A stretch of DNA of 64,000 nucleotides from Doris montereyensis (Eukaryota > Mollusca > Gastropoda > Nudibranchia > Dorididae): positions 42,501 to 106,500 of the forward strand of contig JAXRKP010000085.1 of assembly GCA_037039925.1 (NCBI GenBank), in the 5' to 3' direction. Both the position numbers and the translations under genes were made by a program. This document shows, in pieces, positions 11,345 to 24,700 of the stretch. The notes beneath the pieces were generated by a model that was given only the letters and a program-made list of their open reading frames with translations, was not told where the DNA came from and ran no database searches. How positions within the stretch are numbered: the first letter of the stretch is position 1; every line of letters starts with the position of its first letter.

Positions 11345-13527
11345 GCCAAAAAAATGTTGTTTTGCCTGCGAGGCACGTGAAAAAAATTGAGAGAGTTAAC
11401 CCCAAAAGAAAATCAAAACCTGCTGCCTTGCACGTGAAAAAAACTGAGGGAGTTAACCCTAAAAGGAAATCACAACCTGCTCCCTCGCACGTGAAAACAG
11501 ACTGAGTGAGTTAACCCCAAAAGAAAATCACAACCTGTTGCCTTGCAGGCCGGTCGTGGTTGACCAAAGGCTAAGGGAGTTACCCTGACAGAAAATTAAA
11601 ACCAAGGTCCAGTTGGGGGCCTCAATGTGGCAGTCTCTCCACCTACCTAGGGTACAGTGGACTAATCACCTACTTACCCAAAACAAATCGATTCAGAGAA
11701 CCAAATATATTACAACCGGTGGAATTTCAGAAGACGAACACAGACTTTGATTTTTGGAACATGGAATATCACAGCAATAAATCGAAAAGGGTTAGAATTA
11801 GCTGAATACTTTAAAAAATTCACAGTAGATATTTTGGCTATCACAGCAACAAAGACGAAAGGACAATGAATACAAAATGAAGGACAAAATCATACTTTAT
11901 CCTTCTCATGAGAAATGTAAAGGATAGAGCTAGAGCAGGAGTAGGCCTCCTAATACATAAAATACATGGAAATGTATTACCTCGGGGTCATTAGACGTAA
12001 ACATCAAAAACAAAAAAGAAGAAGGTTAAGTCATTAATAGATAATGGACCAAACGAAGACGCCACCCAAGGCCGGCGAACTAAAGGAACACTCTCAGCAC
12101 TAGTCTACACTGCCTTGATCTTTGAAAACAATTTACAAATAGCTGCAGAGAATCTCAAACCCAGACCGAAACTACTGGCTTTAGACGATTTAAATGCTAG
12201 AGTAGGCAACAGTGCAGAAACATCAGGTTGAGTCATAGGTAAGGAAGGAGAGACAACTTCTCCAAATGCAGAGATATTTATAGATTTTGCCTGAAGCAAA
12301 ACATGAAAATAGCCAACACCTGTTTTCCTCATAAAATTATTCACAAAAATATACAAGAGTAAATGAAGACAGAAATGAAAAATCAACCATACACTACATA
12401 ATAGTTAGCAGTTCCTCTTTTTTTTTACAGTACAATGGATGCAAGAATTAACAGAAGAGCTGTAATATTTAGTGATCATCACCCAATGATTGCAATAATG
12501 AGATTACTGAAGAAAACAAACAGAAAGGAAAGAGAAGAATGCTACTAAACTTAAATAGAAGAGAACTAAATAAACCAATAATAATACAGATATACCAATC
12601 TAGGATAAAAAGATTGATAAGGGAAATGCAGATTGATTTGAATTATAGCACAATAGAAGAAAAATGGCAACTGTGTAAAGAAACGCTCCTCATTTGTACT
12701 GAAGGGGTCTGTGATAGGAAACAAGGAGATAGGAAGAAAACAGCATAATGGAATGAGAATGCCAAGTTTAAGATTTTAAAAAGGAGGAAACCCGGAAGAA
12801 ATGTTTACAAACGAAGAGGATATGATATATTTCGTGAGTAAACAAACTATCGTCCGAAGAGGAAGTGAGGAAAGCAAAACAACAACAATGGAAAGAGTTT
12901 GGACAAAGGCTTCAAGAAAGCTACCGAGGAAATCGAAAGCTGTTCTGGGGAGCAACGAAAAGCATGAGAAAGAACAAAAATGCCCAATAAGACAAATTAA
13001 CAACGCCAAATGAGAAATAATGAAGGAAGACATTGAAGTAATGGAAACATGGAGAGTTTTAAGTAATTACATACCCCCCCCCCCCTCGAACATATAAAAC
13101 AAGGGGTACAGATCGACTAGTAAGAATACTAATTAATTAAGAAGAGATAACTGAAGATGTAAATATATCAATGGAAGAAACACAAAATAGCTAAATACGA
13201 AAAATCAAACTAGGAAAGGCCCCAGGAACAGATCAAATTTATCCAGAAATGATGCCAAAAAAAAAAAAAAACAAAAGGGAGAGGCAGACAAACTACTGCA
13301 TGCAATGTGTCAACAAGCATGGAAATCAAAACAGGTGCTAGACGACTGGTAAAAAAGTGATGATAGTACCAACACAAGAAAGGATCAACCAATGGAATGC
13401 TCGAACTATAAAGGGATATCACTACTGAGCGTACCAGGGAAATTGTATGCTAGGATACTAGAAATGAGACTGAGGAAAAGAGTGGAAGATCAGATTGAAG
13501 AACATCAAAGCGGATTCAGACCAGGTT
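11345..13527 (+). mobile_element. Decayed RTE/BovB-like LINE, copy B (3'-truncated)
   Basis: It has the same family as copy A. It begins with tandem 5' monomers (GAGTTAACCCCAAAAG, 11380-11600) and an endonuclease region (about 11745-12480). A linker and the start of the reverse transcriptase follow, ending at a segment reading EEHQSGFRPG near 13500. It stops abruptly at 13527, where an inverted copy of the same family begins. Many stops and indels are present. Confidence 0.8.
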
Positions 13528-14760
13528 TTTAATCATTTCTGGATAAATTTGATCTGTTCCTGGGGCCTTTCCTAGTTTGATTTTTCGTATCGCTGTTTGG
13601 ACTTCTTCCGTTCAGGTATCTTACTACAACTTCCCTCATCTGTATTTGTTGTTTTTCTTACTGGTTGATTTTTACTCCTTGTTTCATATGTTCTGGAGGG
13701 ATTATGCAATTGCTGAAAGTACATTCTCCATGTTTCAATGATTTCGTTGTCTAATTGGGCATAGTTTGGTCTTTCTCGAACTTTTCATTGCTCCCCAGAA
13801 CAAAGCTTTCGATTTTCTTGGCAGGTTTCTTGAAGTCTTTGTTCAAACTCTTCCCATTGTTCCTGGTTTGCTTTCCTCACTTCAATTTTTGGCGATAGTT
13901 CTTTTACTAACACAATCTATCCTATCTCCCGGCCTTTTCGTTTGTAAGTATTCCTTCCAGCCTCTTTTTTTTTCTTCTTAGTTTTTACACTTTTATTCCA
14001 CCTTACTGTTCTTTTCCTATATTCTGCAATTTGTTTCGCACCACAGACCTCTTCAGTACAACTGAGAAGTGCTTCCTAAAACAGATGCTACCTTTTCTTC
14101 TATTGTGCTACCATTCATCTCAATCTGCATTTCCCAAATAAATCCTTTGATCCTAGGTTTTACTATATGTTTTACTTCTGAATTATTTAGTTCTCCTATT
14201 TTGAGTTAAGTAGCTTACTTTTGTATCCTTTTGCTATTTTGTTTTCCTCAGTCAGTAATCTCATTTTTTTGCAATCACTAAGTGATGATCACCAAATATT
14301 TCAGCTCCTCTTTTAACCCTTGCATGCATTGTACTGTAAAAAGGGAACTGCTGACTACATTGTATTATGCTGTCTATTGTTGACATTTCCCTTCTGTCTT
14401 CATTTAGTTTTGTGTAGTTGCTGATTTCTTTATGTGGAAGGAAGGTGTTGATTATTTTCATGTTATTCTTTAGGCAAAAATCTGTCAGTTTCTTTCCATT
14501 TTGAGAAGTTGTTTTCTCTCATCCTTTACGCCTATTACTCCGCCTGATGTTTCTACAGTTACCTACTCTCGGGCTTAAATCTCCTACAACCATTAGTTCC
14601 TATTTGGGTTTAAGATTATCTACAGCTATTTGTAAATTATTTCAAAGATATTATATTTTTCTTCTTTGGTGGCGTCTTCGTTTGGTCCATAAGCTATTAA
14701 TAATTTAATTTGTCTTCCTTTTAGTTGAACTCTAATATGCGTAGGCTAATCATTTTGCAA
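13528..14760 (-). mobile_element. Inverted LINE copy C, reverse-transcriptase to endonuclease part
   Basis: The reverse complement matches copies A and B from the GKAPGTDQIYPEM region down to the endonuclease segment ending LLIAYGPNEDA (about 14690). It faces copy B tail to tail, making a large imperfect palindrome centred at 13527. Its remaining 5' portion resumes at 17707 after a nested insertion. Confidence 0.8.
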
Positions 14761-17706
14761 AATCTAAGACCAAGGTAGGGTTCTGGAATGTTATAACCAT
14801 GAACAGCACCGGTAAATTAGCACAAATGACATCAGAAATGAGGTCCTACAATTTAGATATTTTAGGCATCAGTGAATGCAGGTGGACAGGAACTGAAACA
14901 CAAAAACAAACTCAGGTGAAACTGATCTCTTTTCTGGAAGGGAGGATAACCAACACTCGGAGGGTGTAATCATTATATTGAAAGAAAGGAAGAGAAAAAT
15001 ATGATGGAATTGGAATGGAAACCCATTAACAACAAATTGATAAAGATAAGAATGAAAGGAAAGCATGTCAATGTTTCGATTATACAATGTTACAGCCCCA
15101 CAAACGAAAATAAGGATAAAGACAAAGATGAGTTTTACGACCAACTAACGGCTGAATTGGGAAAAATACCAAAGCATGATACAAAACTTATAATGGGCGA
15201 CCTAAATGCAAAGGTTGGTTGCAACAATAGTACAAATGAAATAGCTATGAGAAAAGAAGAATGTGGCGTTATAAATGACAACGGAGAAAGATGATTGGAC
15301 TTTTGCAACACTAACGATTTTGTTATTGGTGGAACATTTTGTTTCCTCATGAGGAGATTCACAATCTTACATGGTGTTCACCAAATAGAAGGGATAGAAA
15401 CCAGACCGATCATCTTCTCATAAATGGAACATAGAGAAGATCCCTTCTTGATGTAAAGTAAAAAGAGGAGCTGACACTGGAAGTGACCACCATCTAGTGG
15501 TTGCAAATCTAAAAATCAAACTGAGAAAAGCAAACACAACAGGAAAACGCAGAGAACGATAAGACATGGACAAACTTAAAGATCCTAAAACAGCCAAAAC
15601 TTTTATGATAAGCTTGAAGAATAAGTTTCAGGTGCTGACTGATTTGGATAATGGCAAACCATGTGATGGAAATTAAATCAACAGCAGATGGAACACTAAC
15701 AAACACGCCTACTTGGAGACAGCTAAAACATGCTTAGGAACAAAAAGACATAAAAAGGAAAGAATGGCTATCAAATGACACATGGAAAATAATTAAAAAG
15801 AGGAAGGAAATTAAGAAGAAAATACTGGATGCAAAATCAAGCAGATTGAAAGAAAGTTTGTCAACAATACCAGGAAATAAACGATGAAGTCAAAAGGAGT
15901 GCAAGACAAGACAAAAGGTCATTCATGGACAGACTGGCTAATGAAGCAGAAGAAGCATCACAAGTGGGAGACCAAGGCAGAGTTTATAAAATTGCAAAAG
16001 TAATAAGTGGAAAATATCAAGGAACTTCAGACTCGCCTATTACAAACAAACAAGGAGAGCTTCTCACGACTGAGACTGAAAAAGATGCAAGATGGACTGA
16101 ACATTTTATGGAAATTTTAAACAGGCCACCACCTCTAACAGAAGCAAGCATTGAAGAGGCACAAGAAGATTTGAATATAAGTATAGAACCGCCTAGCTTG
16201 AATGAAATAACAGTAGCTATTAAAAATCGAAAGAATGGAAAAACCCCAGGCATAGACAACTTAAACGCTGAACTTTTTAAAGCTGAACCCGCTTTTGCAG
16301 CAAGAATACTGCATCCACTCTTCACCAAAATATGGACAGAAAAGAAAACTCCGGGTGAATGGAATGAAGGTATAATAATACAGATTCCCAAAAAGGCAAT
16401 TTGTAGGACTGCAATAACTGGAGGGGAATAACACTCCTGTCTGTCCCTGGTAAAGTTCTTGCAAAAGTAATAATACAACAAATATCAAATGCCGTTGATT
16501 ATACATAAGAAATGAACAGGCAGGGTTTAAGAAACGAAGAAACTGCTCGGACCAAATTTTTACACTAAGAAACATTATAGAGCCATGCAACGAATGGCAG
16601 AGACAACTGTATATAAACTTCATTGATTTTGAAAAGGCATTCGATAGCCCCCATAGAGAAAGCATTTGGAAAATTCTGAAGAATTATGGAATACCTCAAC
16701 ATCTTGTTCAGTTCATTAAAAGTTTCTACAATGAATTCACATGTCAAGTTGGAAATAGCAATCAAAATTTTGAAATCAGGACTGGTGTCAAACAAAGGTA
16801 CGTGATGTCAGCAACCGTCTTCATTAATGCTATAGACTGAGTGATGAAGCAAACAACCAGTGATCAACACAGATGAATTAGATGGACTCTCTTCTCTTCG
16901 CTAGAGGATATAGATTTTGATGACGATTTGGCACTATTGGCACTCACATCATCCCATGCAAGAGAAAACATCACGGCTAAACTCTTTTGGTCAACAGATA
17001 GGTTGAAAAATAAGTCCTTCAAAATCTGAACTAATGACATTAAATATACAAAATCCCTCTCCACTCCTCATCAATAACAATAGCATACAAACCACCAAGG
17101 AATTTACATATTTAGGCAGCGTTGTCACAAGTAGAAGAGGAGCTGACAAAGACATTAACAGACGTCTAAACAAAGCAAGAAACTCCTTCAAACTACTTCA
17201 AAATGTATGGAAAACAAAAGAATACAATATTAAAACAAAACTTAAAATCTACCAAAGCTATGTCCTATCAACTCTATTATATGGATCTGAATGCTGAGGA
17301 CGACGGACAGAGACATGAACAAGTTATCCTCATTCCACACCAAATGCCTGCAAAAATCCAAAATATATTTTGGCCAAACAAAGTTTCAAACGAGACTCTT
17401 CCCCAAAAATGCAAAATAGACCACATGCAAGACACCCTTCTTAAAAGAAGACAGAGGTGGATAGGGCATGTTTTAAGATAAGAAGAAGGGAGCATCACCA
17501 AGACTGCCCTACATTGGACCCCTGAAGGGAAAAGGAGATCTGGCAGGCCAAAGACAACTTGGAGAAGAACAGCAGAGAATGAGATTAAATACTGGGGCGA
17601 AACCTGGAATGCCATAAAGACGCCTGTCATGAAAAGAGAGATGGAGATCCTTCATTGCTGCCCTACATGCCAACTGGCATAATGGGCAGTAAGTAAGTAA
17701 GTAAAG
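14761..17706 (+). mobile_element. Near full-length second RTE-like LINE nested in copy C
   Basis: The endonuclease domain begins near 14765 (FWNVITMNSTGKLAQ) and contains LDILGISECRWTG, IIQCYSPTNENK and LIMGDLNAKVG. The reverse transcriptase includes GKTPGIDNLNAEL (about 16240), NFIDFEKAFDSPHRES (about 16620) and a damaged catalytic box, DFDDDLALL instead of FADD (about 16915). The C-terminus has FTYLGSVVTSRRG, RRQRWIGHVLR and SGRPKTTWRR. It ends in the TAAG repeat tail typical of the group. A 14-bp target duplication (TAAT[C/A]ATTTTGCAA at 14747-14760 and 17707-17720) flanks it. Stops and frameshifts show it is inactive. Confidence 0.88.
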
Positions 17707-17960
17707 TAATAATTTTGCAACTTTCTTATAGCTTTTGATGTCTTTTATGTTTTAGGGGGCTTACTCCTGCTCTAGCTTTATCCTTTACATTTACTCCTGA
17801 GAAAATTAAAGTATGATTTGGTCTTATATTTTCTATTCCTTTTTTCTTTGTGTCTGTCTTAACAAAAATATCTACTGTACTTTGACTATGTTTAATTCTT
17901 TGGCTAACTCTACCTCTTTTCCATTTATTGCCCTAACCTCCAATCTCCACAAAATGCCCA
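17707..17960 (-). mobile_element. Inverted LINE copy C, 5' remainder
   Basis: The reverse complement continues the endonuclease region of copy C (NGKEVELAKEL-like near 17930) exactly where 14760 left off. This proves that 14761-17706 inserted into it. Confidence 0.75.
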
Positions 17961-18600
17961 ATGCCCGATGCAGAGATATCAATGATTTTTTTTAAAGAGT
18001 ACTTATTTTCATTTAGCCCTTTGTATTCGTGCAACAATGGTCCCTTAGCCCAATGCAGTTGTATCATTATTTAGAAAGAGAGTCAATGGACCGTCTCTTA
18101 GTCTTGACCCAATGCTGCGAATACGAAATGACTCAAGCACAATGTACGGGTATTAATATTATTCATATTTATACAGTCAATGGGCAATCCTTTTAGCTCT
18201 TCATACAGACGTGAATTTGCGATCAAATTCTTAAAGTATGTAAACAGGGGCCATGGGGCATAACAAGGTGAAAGAAGAGAGTTGATTATAACAAATCCAA
18301 AAACAGACAATAATTATAGAGACTAGCACTTTCTACTTAATTTGCAATCATACAGTTTGTGGCACATCAATAATCAAAATTAAATCTGACATTGTGTAAC
18401 ATTTAAGGAAACTTGTGTAGCTTTTTATACCTTATTCTATTTTTTTTAAATGCATACCCTTTCACCTTTTAACTTTTAACATATTGATGTCCCATGAACG
18501 CTACCATCCCCCCCCTCCCCCTCTTTTTTTGTCCACCCTCCGTCCATATTTTTTCTTTATTGATTTTCCCTTTCCCTTTGCGCTAGGAAGAAGGATGCAA
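17961..18600. other. Intergenic DNA upstream of ATP5PB
   Basis: AT-rich, with a C-rich run near 18511-18530. I see no exon or recognisable element. Confidence 0.6.
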
Positions 18601-18634
18601 ATGACGAGAGCTGAGACAAGGGAGGTTATTCTCC

Positions 18635-18643
18635 TATAAAATT
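18635..18643 (+). promoter_or_regulatory. Possible TATA-like element of ATP5PB
   Basis: TATAAAATT lies about 55 bp before the ATG. A pyrimidine-rich TCTTTGCCTTCC follows about 25 bp later and could be the start region. The position is plausible but no transcript evidence is available. Confidence 0.3.
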
Positions 18644-18697
18644 AACATCCGGGTATTTTGTCTTTGCCTTCCATGTCGCAAAGCCTTGAAGGGCAAA

Positions 18698-18722
18698 ATG
18701 TTGTCGGCACTAAGATCAGCAG
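18698..18722 (+). CDS. ATP5PB: ATP5PB exon 1 (presequence start)
   Basis: ATG followed by LSALRSA, then one base (phase 1) and AG|GTTTGT. The start resembles the MLSR-type start of the human precursor. Only 25 coding bases lie here, so the exon is easily missed. It was chosen because its phase joins the acceptor at 20934 in the correct frame. Confidence 0.7.
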
Positions 18723-21700
18723 GTTTGTCAACAATTATCTTTCTTTTCCCTAGCATCCTCTGTATTGAAGATATATGTGAAGAATCATGCATTCTTGTTA
18801 CGGTTGATATGTCGATGAATGAAGATCTGTCAATGAAATGCACACTGACCTCAAGTTTTGTGTCCAACTTGGCGACGGGTGAGCCACCGGCGCCTTGTCA
18901 TAGCACTAAACTTTCTATTCAATACCTGTGTAGATCTAGATCTAGATCTATGATGATATCAAAATCCAATCAATAGGCCTATAATTTATCATTCCATCTT
19001 TCTAGATATACTCTTATTTTGATTACTAAAGCAAACCGTTAAGTGCGCTAGTTTAGATATGTCATATAGAGAGTCAAGTTGCTGAACTTTTTATTTTGTT
19101 GATAAATTTTACTTTACTAATTACTCACTTGGGGTCGAGAGGGGTAGATCTAGAGGTGGACATGGTATATCTTGAATACAACTTTGGAAGGATTAGAAAT
19201 CTACATTACATAGTTGGGCACACACCAAGGTACATGATAAAGAGGGTAAGAGTTGGGTTTTTACCGGAATGACATAGAAAGTTAGGGTATTGTTTTTTGA
19301 AGGGGATTTTATGGCCCTGGTTACGTCTTTGTCGGTGACAAAGTCCAGGTAGGTGATGCCTAGGAGTCTTCTGCAGTATCTCATCTCCACTGTTAGAATC
19401 TTTCTCTTCAAGACGACTGTCAATGTCCAGGCCTCAAGCTAACAAGAATATAGACATTATATTCTATTTGTCTTAACCCAAGAAAAGCACCGGCCCTAAA
19501 TAAAGGCGCGTTGTCGTCCACCTGGGAAGCACGCAGGCCCTATATTTAGGGCCGCCATCATTGGCACGGGAAGTGCGCAGGCCCTATATTTAGGGCGAGA
19601 CACCTAGGCTTCTTGAATGGAAATTTCCACTTTCCTTACATGATTTATGACGTAGTTTGACCTTTGAGTTCATAGTTAAATAACAGTTAATGATATATTA
19701 CAGTTTATTTTAAGCTTCTGGCTTTCCCGATAGCCTCGTTATTATTCGTAAAGTGACGCTTTCCCATTCAACACACTTCATGAAAGGTGTAAGTTGATTA
19801 CACGGCTATCGCTGCTAATGTTTAGTCTTTAGTTTAAGTTTCGCTTGTTACAATAACATCTCGATATGAATTCCTTATTCTTTCAACTTATAGAAAATGC
19901 ATGTTTTATAGGTCTTTTATCATCTGCAAAACATGAACTCCTTGTTCAAACTAAGTCTAAATCCTAGCTTCACCCGTTGCACACCCTCGTTTTTTCATGC
20001 AAATGGCTGGGGCAAACCCGTACTGTAAGAAGGTCACTTCTGGCAACACGAGCTTTTCTTGGGTTAACCCAAGAAGGGCGCCGGCCCTTTATGTGCACAC
20101 CCTCATTTTTTCATGCAAATGGCTGGGGCAAACCCGTACTGTAAGAAGGTCACTTCTGGCAACACGAGCTCTTCTTGGGTTAACCCAAAAAGAGCGCCGG
20201 CCCTTAAAGTGGGGTATGTTAAGTTTGGCCCGGGAATCACGCAGGCCCTACATTTAGGGACAGACACCAAAGTTTCTTGAATGGAAATTTCCACTTTCCT
20301 TAAATGGCTAATGACGTAGTTTCACCTTTGAGTTCATAATTAAACAACAGCCGATGAGATTACAATTTATTTATAAAGTTTGTAGCTTTTCCGGTGGCCT
20401 CGCTATCATTCGTCAAAGTGATGCTTTCCCATTCAACACACTTTGTGCAAGCCTTCTACGTTGATTACACGGCTGTCGCTGTTATTGTTTAGTCCTTAGT
20501 TAAAGTTTCTTTGGTTGCAAAATCATCTCAATATGAATTCCTTATTCTTTTTACCTGCCAGAAAATGCATGTTTTATAGTCTTTTATCATATGTAAATGT
20601 GAAATCATTGTTCAAACTAAGTCTAAATCCTAGCTTCACCCTTTGCACACATCCGTTTTTTCATGCCAATGGTTGGGCCAACCTCACTGTAAGAAGGTCA
20701 CTTACGGTAACACCACGAGCTCTACTTGGGTTAACTACTAGTAGACTTATTCTTTCTAGTAATATTAGGAACATTAATTTCTTTAATAATATGTTGAGAG
20801 ATAACTAGAAATCAAAATCTCATACATATGGCTTTTGTGGTTTTAGTCGTTAATATCAGATTTTACACATATAAACATAACATATTTATATTGCTCATTG
20901 CTTTATTACAGGCCTCCTTAGGTCCATTGCACAGGCAATGGAGCATTTAAAGTTCTGGCCGTGGCACCATCTCGACAGAACTCCCAGACTATTCAGGAGA
21001 GAATTGAGACATGGGATTATGTCAACAGTGTGTATTTTGGACCAGAGCGGGACATGAAAAATTTCCCAAACCCTGTACAACCCCAGACAGCTGAACCTGT
21101 CCGCATGGGCATCATCCCGAACTCCTGGTTTGAATTTTTCTACCCCAAGACAGGAGTATCAGGTAAGAGAGACTCTTAAAATAAATGAAAACACTCTCCA
21201 ATATATTTTAAATGAAAATACTCTCCAATATATTTATATTAATACTTGTGGTGCTGCGATCAACTATTTCCGTTCTGTCCTAACAAACAGTGTAGCAGAC
21301 CTGCCGTTTATCCCAATTTAATCGGAATCATCCCGATTTTTTTTTAGCAAAAATTTGCGAAATTCCGATTTTCCGTTGGCACATCCCGATTTTTTTGGTA
21401 ATACAACTGTAGTCGTTGCCTGGACAGCATTGTTCCATATATTCAGCGTGCATTTTTTTTTTTTTTTTTTTTAATCAGCCAATACCCGGATGTCGTGCCT
21501 ATCCAGGATTCATGTTATTTATGGTGTAACGATTCTTCACTGATATATTGTTCTCTTTGCCCATTCTTCAGAATACTCGTGCTGTACTTGTACGAAACTT
21601 CAAAAATCGTTGTATGATTACATGTTATTGAGGCCTACCGCGATTACTAGAGCCTTGAATTTCAAACTGATAAAGCAGAAGACTTTGCTGGTTATTAGAC

Positions 21701-24700
21701 CTAGATCTAGACGTCCCTAGTATTAGGGACATCTAGGTCTAGATGATATGTATCTGTACTGTTAAGTAGATCTAAATCATGTCGAGATTAAAAATTTTGA
21801 AACAATGACTCCCCCTGCAGCAAAGTGCGATCACACGCGTGTCTGTCAGAGAGAGAGAGAGAGAGAGCAATGTTGTGCATGTGTTTGTGTAAAAAAAGAA
21901 ATAAAGAGCATTTTCAAGTGTGTTTCGTGCGATCGCGAATGTATGTTTGTGTTAGTGTTAGAGAGGGAGTGAGCAATTTATGAAGTGAAAGACAAATGCA
22001 AGGAAGAATAGAGGTTGGGTGATAATTGATGGGTATGTCTGACCGAATACCAGAAGGGCTGGGGTGGGCATGTGTGTGTGAAAAAAGTGAATGTAAAAAT
22101 ATGATAGCAAAGATTAGCAAAGTAAGAGACCACTGATGAGAAAGAGGGGAAAAGTAAGTGTGTCTTCCACTTCCAATATGTAAACAATGAGAGGGAAGGA
22201 GGCAACTGTAATGCTGATTTAGTACTAGAATTCAGGCTTTATTGACACGGGGGTGCTATTATAGTGGATATTTTTACTTGGGAAAAGACAGAACCAAAGG
22301 GGCCAACAGTGACCTTATTATTATTAAGTTTCAGACTAGGTGACCGGCTGACTCTGTACCTGAAATAGCTCATGTATCCTGATTTTTCTACAACTCTGTC
22401 CTTGTTTTTTTTAATTTAGAGTCAGGTCTGAGTCTAGAACGAAGGTGGGCTTTGCCCTCTTCTTTTTGCAAACCGTGTAGTGTGAAGGCCTGATATTTCC
22501 ATTTGGATGGGGGAAGCCTCAAAATGCATCTCTTTGTTTTCATTGATTTCCAATCATTGACGCAAATAGAACTTGAAACTAGCTTTCTGGTTGGTCAGCC
22601 AATCAGAGAAAACATGCTTACTTTGCGGATTAGTGAATCATGGTAGAGCCCAAGTAGATCTAAGGACGTTTTAGGTTCAAGGTGCGAAGGATCTATAGAC
22701 CCTTCTGTTTATGAGAAAGAAAGGATTTTATTGAAGGGAATTGTCTTGACCACCCCTTTACACAATCAAATGGTATCTTCTGTAACTAGCATGGGGTTTG
22801 TGGTGTGATATTGATGCTAGAAAGAGACAATGTGTTGTAATTTAAATACAATTGTAGAAGAAGCATTATAGTGGCTACTCTGACACAAATTGACCACAGG
22901 TGACAATTATGGTTTACTCTTTATTTATTATGGCTTTAGGGCAGCTCAGCTCTTCCAAACTCAACAATATTGCTTTTGAGTATATAGGTTTCACATCTAA
23001 ATATCATGAATTGTAAAGTTACATGGATTTTTAATCCATATCATAGCACAAAAAACACAAACCAGTTATCAGGCCCTGGCAACCCCTCAAGTTCATGCAA
23101 AGTGAATTGCTAACACACAGTGTGTAATATTTTGGTAATGTTTTCTATTAAAATGTCGGTGAAAAACTCGTAAGGATTTATTAAGTTATTTCCTTTGTGA
23201 TATCTGCAGGTCTACTTGTTATCACAGTGTATAATGTTGCCGACAATAAAGACATTTTTTAATTTAATTGAATTGTGTAGTTAAATGGATGGCTCCATGA
23301 GGGTTAATCAAGAAGTGCTTGCAGTGATACCGGGAGTGACCTTCTTACAATGATGGGTTGCCATTTACATGAGACACGAATGTTGCAAGGAGGAAACTAG
23401 GATTTAGACTTAGTTTGAAAAATGATTCCACGTTTACAGTTGATACAAGACCTATAAAACTTGCGTTTTCTGACAGTTGAAAGAATAAGGAATTCCTATT
23501 GAGATGATTTTGCAACCAAAGAAACTTAAACTAAGGACTAAACAATAACAGCGACAGCCATGTAATCAACGTAGAGGGCTTGCACGAAGTGTGTTGAATG
23601 GGAAAGCATCACTTTGACGAATGATAGCGAGGCCACCGGAAAAGCTACAAGCTTTAAATAAATAAATTGTAATCTCATTGGCTATTGTCTCAAAGGTCAA
23701 ACTACATCATACACTGTTTAAGGAAAGTGGAATATTCCATTCAAGAAGCTAAGGTGTCTGGCCTTACATACAGGGCCAGCACGCTTCCCTGGTCAACCGT
23801 GACACACCCTATATAAAGGGCGGGCGCTCTTTTTTGTGTTAAGCTTTTATTTCTGCATTGAACACACAGGATGAGTGATGTATGAACCTTGTGTCATGGC
23901 TCTCGCTTAATTTTTTTGTAGCTTGTAATGAATGGTAACTTCTTAGCTTATTTCAGATCCAAAAATGATCAACTAGTCACTGGAAAGTCAATCATATAAA
24001 GTGTAGTCTGTATGTTTTGTCTTCAAGATGTTTAATCTTACAATTTATCTTTGTTGCTTTTCAGGTCCCTATCTTTTTGGCACTGGCTTAGCACTTTTCA
24101 TGTTCTCCAAGGAATATATGGTTCTTGACCATTACTGTGTAGAAATTCCTACTTTCTGGACCATGTGCTATATTTTATGTCAACATGAAAAAGTGGGCAA
24201 GGCTCTGAAAGCACATTTCGCCGAGAAAATGGATGTAAGTTATTCTTGAATAATTTACAGGGAAAACAGATGCATGAATTATTTTTTCTTAACATGTTTT
24301 GTTTATCATGTCTTATTTATATAAAAGTTCTTTTGTTTAGCTTTAACTCTCAATTCCAGGATTTTCTCCCCTTGTAAAATTTGTTACAAATTTGCATTTT
24401 ATTTCAAATTATATTTGACACTGTACAACAAGGACGTCATATTACCCCTCGTTTTGTTCAGAAATGTCTGTAGATTTGGGTTTTTTTAGGGATTTTTGGC
24501 AGTTTGGGTTCCTTTTAACAGGAAGCCATACAAACAAACAAGATGTATAGACTTTTAAGTTCACAGAAACAGACAAAAATTCTAATGAAATAACAAATAC
24601 TTATATTAAGGAGGGAAAGAAATTCCAGTTTTAGTCTAGACCTACAAGTAATTAAACTGTATGCAGCTACAAGTTTCATCATATTGGGGAACATGTTCAA

